NCBI GenBank assembly: GCA_030704615.1
Contig: CM060732.1
Coordinates: forward strand, 54,789,053-54,853,052
Length of the DNA: 64,000 nucleotides
Direction of reading: 5' to 3'
DNA from: Takakia lepidozioides
Lineage: Eukaryota; Streptophyta; Takakiopsida; Takakiales; Takakiaceae
Shown here one piece after another: positions 55,320 through 64,000 of this stretch. Position 1 is the first letter of the stretch, and each line of letters opens with the position of its first letter. The position numbers and the translations under genes are program-made. The notes below the pieces were generated by a model. That model did no database searches. It was not told the DNA's origin and worked only from the letters and a program-made list of their open reading frames with translations.

Positions 55320-56051
55320 TGGTTAGAGCCTTTGCAATGGCACTAAATCCCTTAACAAAACCGTCTATAATAGTTTGCTAACCCCATGAAAGCTCGAACT
55401 CGGCTCACATCCGTGGGGCGTGGAATCTGTGCAATGGACTCTACCTTAGTCTGTTGTACCTCCAATCCTCCAGGATATATCATGTGACCCAGATACTCAA
55501 TTTGATTGTGGAAAAACTTGCACTTCCCCTAACTTCAATCCGTGCGCCCTCAAGCGCTCAAATATCACTTGAAGGTGTCTCTCATGCTCCTCCATCGTAG
55601 CACTAAAGATGATGATGTCATCTATGTAGCACTGAGCAAACTCCACCCCTGCTAGAATCCTGTCCATGACTCTCTGAAACTCTGCAGGAGCGTTCTTAAG
55701 CCCAAATGGTAAGAACCGCCACTGGTATAGGCAATCCCCGTGCTCATTGATCCCCCAGAATGTCGTCTTCTGCTTATCCGCCTCCTTGATCGGCAACTGG
55801 TGATATCCGGATCGTAAATCCAAAGTGCTAAAGACCTTGGCATGCCCAATGGCATCAAAGATCTCATCTGGTGTCGGCATGGCATACCTATCGGACTTGG
55901 TCTGACGATTTACAGGCCGGTAATCACTGCACATACGTCTCTCCGTCCAATTGCCATAGACATCCTTCTTGGCTGGCATCACTGTGGCTGAAGCATACTC
56001 TCCCCCAGATAGCTCTACCAAACCAACCTCCCAAAGGTCCTGAGTTCTCAT
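55320..56051 (-). CDS. Retrotransposon reverse transcriptase
   Basis: The frame 56051-55497 contains SATVMPAKKDVYGNWTERR, DYRPVNRQT, FSTLDLRSGYHQLPI (first catalytic Asp), FLPFGLKNAPAEFQRVMD and the active site CYIDDIIIFS. A frameshift near 55535 moves the rest (FFHNQIEYLGHMIYPGG, RAFMGLANYYRRF) to another frame, ending near 55372. The motifs are those of Ty3/gypsy RTs. It copies element RNA to DNA in the particle. Confidence 0.94.
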
Positions 56052-56059
56052 CTAAATCA

Positions 56060-56690
56060 AGGACCTCTCCATGTCACTGTATCTATAGGGTCTCCGAAAG
56101 ATTGGCGTGTCAATAGCCAATTCAATGCAAATCTCTTGACCCTTCAGTGCTCCTAAGTCCTTCAAACTGAAGGCAAAGCAGTTCATGTAAACCCTCAAGA
56201 ACCGCCGTATACGTCGTCTTTCTCCTCCGGTGATTATAGGTCCAACATCAGGCTCCCAGTTGTCCTCCGTGACTGCAACCTTGAGTCCAGCAGGCTTAGA
56301 GGTAGAAGACGCGTCCCGTGGTTGCTATGCTGCAACCTCTTGAGCAGTGACCACTGCCTCTTTTGTCATTGACAATGTCTCATCCTGCCCCATCATCCCA
56401 TCCTTGAGGACCTCCTCAACCCGAGAAAAATCCCCAACCTCATCCATCACGGCCGCCTTGGCTGCCAACTCGTTTTGAACCTCGAGCACCTCCCACATGT
56501 GCCATGGATGCGGCCTGCACCTCGTGGTCCTCACCTCTTCGCCCCCACTCGCTGCCTGTACCGTCTCGGTAGGCAGGGAGACCATCAAGGGAAGTGTACT
56601 CCGTACTCGGCGCTGCTCAGCCATAGCCAAGCTGATAATCCAGGTCAAGCAATTGAGATCCATTGCTTGCCCCAATACGTGACAACGTGA
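56060..56690 (-). CDS. Linker between methyltransferase and RT
   Basis: Part of the frame 56909-56325 downstream of the methyltransferase motifs, rich in Glu and Val (DEVGDFSRVEEVLKDG), with no recognised domain. The stretch 56060-56325 is interrupted. It probably belongs to the polyprotein. Confidence 0.45.
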
Positions 56691-57590
56691 TGCCTCAGAA
56701 AGAGATGGCACCGCCGTGGTACCAGTGGTAAAACCCATCGCCCGCTCGCGCTCGTCAGCATTGGGCTCCACTAATTGATGCAACTGGCTATCCCACAAGA
56801 GGCCAGGTCCACCATCCCGAAAAGCATGGGATCCTGGAAAACTGAGCAGTATAGGCAATGCGGCTCGTGGGACCCACCTTATTGACCACTGCCGAAGGTG
56901 ATCGGTCATCGTGTCTCACACGCTGAGACTGTCTCCCTATGTCCAAAATGCTATCCACCGTCAGGTGTGGTGGCCATTGCACCCCATCAAATGCACGCTT
57001 GAGCAATGTAGGTGGCATCAAGTTGGTCCACCATAGTCGTGGGCGATGAGTCCGTGACCCCACTGCAGTTGCATCCAGCAACACTGCTAACCCAAGCCAA
57101 GACCGCACTTGATGCACACTGGCCATCACGTTGGCCCGAGAATCACCCATCAATGGCGCATTCTCCAAGATATATGCTGGAGAGTCTGTCTGCTGAAGTT
57201 GTAAATAGCGTAGGACCCTCAACATTTTCCAAAACAGGCGTGACCTTGAGTCGTGTAACCCATTGTCATGCCCGGCTGATGAATGCCCTTGGCAGGGCCA
57301 ACCTGCCACTACCAAGTGAATAGGGTCAACCCGCTCCAAACCATGCGCCCCCAGCAAAGAGATGTCTGCTGGCAATGCTTGTTGGTATCCACAAACTGCA
57401 GACACTGGCAACAAATCAGGGTACTGCTGCACCAATTGAGCAACATGGCGCAGTGAGACGCGTCGTGCAGTCTCATCCCTCTCCACATACACTCGTACAC
57501 CTGCCTGCAACACTGCAGCCAATCTAGTGCTAATCCCGCCAAACAAGTCCAAAAGACATATGCCTTCATCCGGGCACTACCACACAAGAG
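56690..57590 (-). CDS. Cytosine-C5 DNA methyltransferase domain in the retrotransposon (frameshifted)
   Basis: The frames 57552-56788 and 56909-56325 join through one frameshift near 56840. The order of C5-methyltransferase motifs is visible: motif I LLDLFGGISTRL (AdoMet binding), motif IV VVAGWPCQGHS with the catalytic Cys of PCQ, motif VI YILENAPL (ENV-like), motif VIII HRPRLWWTN (QxRxR-like), a spacer that serves as target recognition, HAFRDGGPG, motif IX EPNADERERAMGF and motif X LGQAMDLN. The enzyme would transfer a methyl group to cytosine C5. Length (about 300 residues) fits a bare catalytic domain without regulatory parts. A TAG lies just upstream of motif I, near 57580. Confidence 0.9.
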
Positions 57591-57632
57591 GTGTGGTGTC
57601 CAATGGCGACAACTGAGGTGGTCCTGGTGTAA

Positions 57633-58938
57633 TCACCGCACTCTCCTCCTCTGACGGTACAAGGCCTCTACCCAGGCTTGTTGCACATGTCTATCAACAG
57701 CCTGCTGCAAATCCTTGCTCGTACCCCACAATGGAGTGTGAGCAACCATGGCAGACAACTCCGCCGTACCATGCATGTCATCCTGCTCTGCTGGAGGTGG
57801 CACATCCTCTGCATGGGCATTACCCTCCAGCAACTCTCCAGGCCAACTAACTGCAGCTGTGAAGGCTGCTAGTGTTGGCATCTTGCCCCGCTGGGCAGCA
57901 GCAACACCCCCAATGAATGTCACAGGGAGTTGTACACGACGACCATCCCCTGACTGCCATCCAGGCCTGTAGGATTCTGACTCCTCCCAAAAATCCAGGG
58001 TGAAGCCCATGATTTAACACTGCCCCACCAACGAGGACATCATAAGAGACCGCATCTGTCACAATGGCCTTGGCTCGCATCACTGAGCCATCTATAGGAT
58101 GATCCGGCTGTAGTCTAATGACCAACTTACGCCATGTCATGCCCCGAGCCTACTTTGATCCTCCCAGAGATGTCTGTATCTGGAAAGGACAAGGCTCCAT
58201 ATCCGCCTCCATGAGGCCCAAACCTGCAATAGCAGCTCTGCCCAACATCAGTGGCTGAGCTCCCACGTCCAACAAGACCGGCAGTGGCCGGTACCTCTTG
58301 CCTGCCGGTCCACTCAAAGAGAAAATGCCATCCTGGTTGTCTAACAAGACAACTCCAGGTGTCACCATGGCGCGCTCAAAGGCTGGCCTAGCTGGCAGCT
58401 CTGTCAACTTGACAGCTGCAGCTTGCCATGGCGTAGCCGTGGCAGTCTTGACCCTCAAATCCGAGGATCCCTCTGCCACTTTACCTTCCACTAACTCCGC
58501 AGAAGATGAAGTGACCTCCCCACTCTCGCAGAGTGTTGCTGCTAGTCTGAACACTGCAACTGGTCTTACCCCCGGCGTCGCGATCATGGTTGCCGAGAAC
58601 AGTGGGGCTTGACACACAGAGGTGGCTGCCCCCAACAACACACTGGTTGCACTAGCCTTGGCAGCCGGTGCCAGTGCTGTACGTGTAGTTCTCCCCAATC
58701 GCACAATAACGGCCTCTGTATCTGTCGGGCGAGAACTAGGTGCCATGGATGTCGTCGACACTGTCTCCCCCAAGATGAATGATTGAGGCAACCTAGCCTG
58801 ACGGCTTGCCTCCCCACGTTGTGGATCTAATTCCACCTCTGCATCTCGTGGCTCATGAACTCGTGCTGCTCCTCGAGTGATGGCTGCAGCAGACTCCACT
58901 TGCACGATTGGTAGTGAATGCCCCACCATAAATCCCAT
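57633..58938 (-). CDS. Retrotransposon aspartic protease region
   Basis: The frames 58938-58150, 58140-57847 and 58010-57633 follow gag. The retropepsin signature is LPVLLDVGAQPLMLG (D-x-G-A type, with Val in place of Ser/Thr), and the second half has AVSYDVLVGGAVL and MGFTLDFW, typical after the flap in gypsy proteases. About 190 residues of Thr/Ala/Ser-rich sequence precede the active site. A stop at 58150 and a frameshift near 58010 break it. It would cut the polyprotein. Confidence 0.8.
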
Positions 58939-59049
58939 TGCCTCCCCTGTCTCCTCCGTCAGGATGACACTGCTGAGAGGAACGAGTGGACCCTCGGGTC
59001 TTGGAGACTAGTACCCCTGAGCTGTTGGCCATGGCAGAAAGCCTTTGCT

Positions 59050-60500
59050 CTAGTTGCTGAAGCTGGTTGGCCATGCCTTGGTCAACGCCCTGACCTCCAC
59101 GTCCTTTGCCATACTGTGCTTGCCCTCGTCCTGCACCTCGTGCCTGATCACCTCGTCCTCTCTGAGGTGCTCCACCTCGCCCTCGGCCACCATTGTTCCC
59201 TTGAACTGGCCTCGCCGCAACTCAGGGTGCAAATCATAACACTGGGCATCTCCATGCCCATACTTGCCACAAGGCCCACACTGCAACTGTGCAAGCTGTA
59301 CTTGTGCCGGCCCTTTGCTACTTTCTGGGCAATCTTTCTTGACATGGATCCTCCACATGTCCAACATACCACCCTTTTTGCTGTTTGGCCTGCAAAAAAA
59401 AGCTACTGGCCTCTGCCACCTGAGGTCCTCTGTAAGCTCCATGGAATTTGGGTTGGGAAACCTTGCCCCCCTGACCACGCTGTTGGGCAGTCCCTTGTGC
59501 CTATTGGCTTGCAGGTGCACCTTGTGCAGGCATGTCCTTGCGAAATCCCATGATAACAACTCTTGTCCTCCACCATGTTGAGCTCAATCCGCTCAGCCAG
59601 CAGAAACACATCTGCTACTGGGTTGGGCTGCTTATAACAGGGTTGCATCCCGCACCCTTCTCCTGAGCTCCTTGTCTAAAATTCCATACCAGAACTGGAT
59701 TGCCTGAGTTTCAGTAACCCCCTGGGTCACACTTATCAAGCGCCTCATACGAGTGTAGGCCTCTCGCAGGCTCTCATTGGATCTGCGCTGGAAGCCTTGC
59801 AAACTTCGCAGCTTCTCTGTCCGTACACCTTGGTAGGTCCTCCGCAACTCCTGGAAGAACTCCACCAACCCGGGCTGAATCTAGGCACATGTGTTGTAGT
59901 CGTGGCAGGAGGAGTAGTATCACCTTCTGCAAAGTACCCCGGCACTACTTGTTCCACTACTAGTGCTGGCCGTGGGAGGTATTGGTGCTGATGCCGCTAC
60001 TGGTCGCGTTGTGCCTCGAGTAATGGAGACGTAGTTAGGTGACCAATACATCCTCCACTCCTCAATCTCTGCTTCATGTCCTTGCCTGAACTCGTGGTAA
60101 TCGTCTATAGGCGGGCCTTCCAAATGCTGGAACAATCCCTTCCACTCCATGAATGAGGTGAACAGCTGTGGATTGCGCATCTGCTGCAAATCACACCATC
60201 TATCAAACTCCTAGATAAAATCATCCGGCTCGATTGTGCCCACAGCTCCAGAGTAACTACGAGGCCCCTTGGTAGCTCCATATATCTCCTCCATGTCGTC
60301 CCACAATAATGGCGAAGAAAACTGCACCCCTGTTGATGAAGCCTCGAGTCTCTGTCGGACTCTACAGTAGTCGAGGATAGAGGTGACGGTGGTCTGAACC
60401 AAATACCTCGTCTTGTGAACCCACTCTCACTGCTACTGCCTGTAGCCGTACTCCCCACAAAACCCTTGGGTAACTCCGTGATGACACTCACAACGTGCAC
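59050..60500 (-). CDS. Retrotransposon Gag (interrupted)
   Basis: Pieces: 60500-60105 and 60402-60211 (start region), 60189-59920 (FMEWKGLFQHLEGPPIDDY), 59868-59632 with the retrotransposon gag core (VEFFQELRRTYQGVR, NESLREAYTRMRRLI, FWYGILDKELRRRVRDATLL), and 59559-59050. The last has a CCHC knuckle CGPCGKYGHGDAQC (CX2CX4HX4C). A further knuckle upstream (CWTCGG and HVKKDC) is split by a small deletion. Gag forms the particle and binds element RNA. Multiple stops show decay. Confidence 0.85.
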
Positions 60501-60521
60501 CTCCCCTACATGACACTATGA

Positions 60522-60534
60522 GGCTCTAGTACCA
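60522..60534 (-). promoter_or_regulatory. Primer-binding-site-like motif before gag
   Basis: The minus strand reads TGGTACTAGAGCC, close to TGGTATCAGAGCC, which pairs with the 3' end of initiator tRNA-Met in many plant retroelements. It is only about 20 bp upstream of the gag region, yet the LTR edge lies 3.4 kb away at 63982, which is unexpected. Confidence 0.4.
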
Positions 60535-60549
60535 ATTCTAATAGTGACA

Positions 60550-63500
60550 CGGGTGGGCATCTGTTGCAATTAAAGGGTCATATCCCAGTGGCTCAGGGCA
60601 CCTGCACCTACATCCACCGCAAGAACTCCTATGGTTGGCTGGTCATCAACCCAGTCTCACCATAGAAGAAACATTGGTGGTCTTGCTGGTCATCACTCCA
60701 GCCTCACCACCGATAGCATACTCTAGGATTGACCAGTGATCAAATCCGGCCTAATCCCTATGAAAGCAAGCGCCCACACAAAACCAACATGGCGCACAGT
60801 CAAGCATGCAGGCGTTGGGGGGGATCCCAACACAAGAAATCAAAACATCAACACCCCCACACCAAAATCCATCTGTAGTGCTGATCTTGCAGAACCTCCC
60901 AGCCCAAAACCCCGGACTGACTGGCCTCCACCAAGAGAGGCTTTGGCAACTACAAATACAAAGTAATGAAAATAGTAAAAAGAGGGAGGAGAAGAATAGA
61001 GGCCCGACCAAGCAAGATCTAATCCTGATCTATGCTATCAACTGCCAGACTTCTCTCAAAGTGTCTCGCTCTGCATGATGGTAAGGTGTAGGAGGTATAT
61101 CTATGTCTAGAAACTTGTTACTAACCTTATCCCAAGCTATAGTAGCTCGCTCTAACCAACCCTCCTCCTCTCTCTGCCAGGTAGAGACAAAGCAATACTC
61201 CCCTATTTCCCGCTCACTGAACACTAAAGAAAATAAAGGTAGGGTCTGACAGTCTCTCAACTCCAAAGCTTTGAGACGGTTGCGGGTGTCCTCATTGCGA
61301 ATGATTGCTTCTCCTTCAAGCAGAACAAAATTTTCATTGCTAATGAACCCCCGCTCGTGGTTGCCTCGTATAGAGCATGTCCGGCTGCAACCATGTCTGA
61401 TTGCAAAAACTTGTGTAACTCCTGCTCCTCTACTCCAGTACACCACGGCCTTGTGGCTGAACACCTTGGTCCCCGGGCTGTCTTTGGCTGTGTTCCAAGC
61501 CTAGCTTCCACCCACTTTGGTATTTCACCTACAGCTGCAGAACTGCTTGCTCCAACAGAGTTCTGACTGTCCAAAGCAATATTGAGGCCCTCAACGCCAA
61601 CTACAGCAATTTGTTGTCTATTGCTAATGCCTGACTCCCAGTATGCAATCAACTCGTCCAACTGCTCTCCACTCAAATCAGTCTGAGTTCCTTGAGAAAC
61701 ATAAATTTTGTCCCTTTGTGTGCACAGGCTAAGAGAAGAGACCTACCCTTCAATTACGTCCTCATTTCCCCCAGCCATACAAGGGGGACATCCCCAGATT
61801 TGTCTCTCAAGTAGACCACAACAGGTTCTAGAAACAGAATTGTGGATCTTTCATAGCACACTCACACTCAAAAAATTCCATAGATTTTTAGCAGAGTCCA
61901 AAAAACAAAAACCAGGTCTAGGTAGATTTCCCCTTTCTGCAACTATCCCCCCAAAAACTGAGTCAAACGGAGTTCATTTGACAAAGATATGACCAATTAG
62001 GCTCTAAATCATTTAAATTAGATCAAAAGGGTTTTTTTTTTTTTTTTTTTTTAACACCAAAATGTTCTCGCCATTAAAAACTGCTCCCAAGTCATCTACG
62101 AGTTCCCAACACGTCCATGTAGTTCTCACAGATTCCCTGGATTTCACCTACAGGTATTTCAAACATACACCGGTGAACTGCTCTGCTCCAGCCAAGATCT
62201 GTAGCTATGCCGACTCTGGGGCTTTGATCCTTCGCATCCACTCCATCTAGCACACCCTTCCATGCCACACTTGACGTGCACATGCCTCAGGGAAGCAATC
62301 TGAACAACTCCAACTTTGACCACCCACAATGAACTCCTTCGCTCTTCATCAGGGCTGCCAAGCTTCTATTGCAAGCACATGTAAATAAATTATGTGGAGC
62401 CTGAGTCACACATCTGCCCCTTCAGTTGATCACTTGTCTATCAAGGCATTTTCCCACACCTAAGTGGGTTATACCCTGTCTTAATCACACTCCCTCAGAC
62501 CAGATTTCAGCCATGTCATCAGTCGCTCCAACCTAGCAAACCATCGCAGTTCATCTCTAACAGACCTCAATTACCTCTTCTCATACAATGCAAGGAACTA
62601 ATCTTCAGAGGAACAGAATCTAACTCCTACCAACTCGTCTAGCTCTACCAAGTTCTGCGCTTTTGCCTCGCCCAATCTGCATCAGCCCCCAGGGTGCAAA
62701 ACCTAAGATTTTGGTAACACAGGGTGCATGCTTCTCGCAGACTTATTCCAAATGTTGTGCCTCGTAACAATGCACTGCAAAATACCCTCAGATCATGTCA
62801 TATGACCGAAACACCTCCCAAAGATTGTTGTGTTGCATTCCCTGAAACACTAGGCACACTAGTGCCCAGCGCAAGAGAGCCTTGGGAAAGTCGGCCATTC
62901 CCTGCAACTGACTGCCCGTTCTCCAAAGAGATTCCTCCGGTCCCAAATTTGCTGTCTAAATGCTGGAGACCTGGACCACCGCCCTGGCCAGTTGTTGTCC
63001 CTGGCCGAGCATGGTCTAGAGGTTGCAGAGGTCCTGGTTCTGACTTCACGTGTGTTAGCTGCGAGGCTTGCACAGGCAAGAGCTTCTTGTCTCTTTGCTT
63101 TCGAGGCTTCTTCTAACTGGAACCTAAGGGCTGAACCTTGGTCTGCAGGTCCGAAGATTGGTTTGAAGAGAGAGCAAGTGCAGATGGCAGCTGCCCACCA
63201 GGTTCTGACAGAGTATCATCAGGGCTTGTCCCTGCATCAGGGATGGCTCGAGTGCTTGCATCACGGAAAAGAGAGCCTAAAACTGCACGCATACGTTGAT
63301 GGTGTCTCAAACAGTACACCTTGGTGGCCATTGGTAAGGGATTAACCTCAGCCGTATCATGCAGCTTCCCGCCATACTGGGGGCAATTATTGTTGGCTTT
63401 GAACTGCTGCAACAACACTTCGAATGGTTTCCGCCTTCCTGTTACTGCCCGTTATTCAGTGTGCAATTTACAGGTCAAGGATCGGCGACAACAGGCACCA

Positions 63501-63981
63501 GATTGCCCCGTCACCACCCCACAAAGCACATCTAGCTACTCCGTTGTCAACAACTTTGGTCTTTTCCAAGGTGGTGATTTGGTGTCCGCCAGACTTGTGC
63601 TTCCTGGCCCCAGCCCTGCTCCATCCTCTCCCGGTCATCCTCTCAGCGTCCTTGCCAAGCTGACCCATAAGCACGACAACCGCTTCTCATTCGGCCTTCA
63701 CTACTCGCACACCATACATATGGTCAGAATGAGTCTGAGTTCCTACTGTCACCACCAACCAAAACCAAGAGGCAGGAGCCCTCCTCTGATTGATATGCTT
63801 CCCATGACCATCTATATACCCAGAAACCAGAGATGATCGAAACCTACATGTTTCTTTTTGTTTGTTTTTTTTTTTTTTTTAAGCTTCTCAAACTAAGCAC
63901 TACTTACACACAGGTAATCATACAAGTGCTAACCCTCAACTCCTACCTTGCACTCACAGGTAAGAGATCATCTCTCTCGAC
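60550..63981 (-). other. Long leader of the retrotransposon with unrecognised ORFs
   Basis: Minus-strand frames 61676-61257 and 61464-61030 overlap and look like one frameshifted ORF (EEQELHKFLQSDMVAAGHA; LKALELRDCQTLPLFSLVFS). Frames 63418-63113 ([19 protein letters not shown]) and 63079-62798 may be another. No domain is recognised. The segment could be a captured host gene fragment, an extra retroelement ORF, or a separate insertion between LTR and gag. Confidence 0.35.
62031..62053 (-). repeat. Poly(A) tract on the minus strand (poly(T) on plus)
   Basis: An uninterrupted run of about 23 T on the plus strand; a shorter run is at 63862-63880. A minus-strand poly(A) inside the leader may mark a retrocopied transcript, or may be simple slippage. 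Confidence 0.6.
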
Positions 63982-64000
63982 TGATAGAAACTAAACTCAC
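63982..64000 (-). repeat. Inner edge of the 5' LTR (cut by the window)
   Basis: TGATAGAAACTAAACTCAC is identical to 52514-52532, the end of the 3' LTR on the minus strand. The rest of the LTR lies outside the window. Confidence 0.85.

Larger units (their letters stand above)
52514..64000 (-). mobile_element. Ty3/gypsy-type LTR retrotransposon carrying a DNA methyltransferase and PHD finger
   Basis: Minus-strand order: LTR start at the window edge (63982-64000), a 3.4 kb leader, gag, protease, DNA methyltransferase, RT, RNase H, integrase, PHD finger, polypurine tract and 3' LTR (52514-52950). The RT-RNase H-integrase order defines the gypsy type. The visible length is 11.5 kb and with the complete right LTR would be about 11.9 kb. 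Several frameshifts and stops show that this copy cannot make an intact polyprotein. The extra enzyme domains are unusual for plant gypsy elements, which commonly have a chromodomain instead. Confidence 0.9.

Noticed and set aside
59054-59581. Plus-strand frames of over 60 codons across 57000-60000
   Set aside because: They are complements of the retrotransposon genes on the minus strand and show no domains.
60751-61011. Minus-strand frame rich in Leu, Phe and Cys that looks like a membrane protein
   Set aside because: It is a low-complexity reading of an AT-rich stretch with no start context or conserved motif.

Overview
The window is nuclear DNA of a plant-lineage eukaryote. The evidence is a beta-tubulin gene with the two intron positions usual in plants, spliced genes with GT-AG introns, and a dense load of LINE and LTR retrotransposons. 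One host gene encodes a MOK/LF4-type kinase, a family linked to flagella, so the organism probably makes motile cells. A charophyte-type streptophyte alga or other early-diverging plant fits best; the species cannot be fixed from the sequence.

Host genes, left to right: the 3' exons of a FANCM-like DNA-repair gene (+, 189-3660); a complete beta-tubulin gene (+, 5007-6655); a MOK/LF4-like protein kinase gene (-, 28502 down to 7447) whose 13 exons join with consistent splice phases over 21 kb and whose introns hold most of the LINEs; a short-chain dehydrogenase gene (+, 33337-37147, one exon not found); an unrecognised exon (41286-41637); a selenoprotein-H-like thioredoxin-fold gene with CxxC in place of CxxU (+, 44403-46717, last exon not found); a protein-kinase-like single exon (-, 49511-49798); and an unrecognised exon (50282-50641).

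Mobile elements: three LINE families are visible. LINE A has L1-like ORF1 and ORF2, a conserved 3' stem-loop and an (ATTTC)n tail. It has one near-full copy at 21978-26721 and many 5'-truncated copies. LINE B (-, about 13010-17397) has an endonuclease, a reverse transcriptase and a tandem-repeat upstream region. LINE C is seen only as 3' fragments. A small terminal-inverted-repeat element lies at 51200-51845.

The right end (52514 to beyond 64000, minus strand) is a large Ty3/gypsy-type LTR retrotransposon. Its order is gag with CCHC knuckles, aspartic protease, a cytosine-C5 DNA methyltransferase, reverse transcriptase, RNase H, integrase and a PHD finger. The methyltransferase between protease and RT, together with a PHD reader at the integrase end, is the most interesting system here: an element that may write and read chromatin marks. 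This copy is decayed, with stops and frameshifts. Its LTR carries four consecutive hairpins, and a partial second LTR abuts it.
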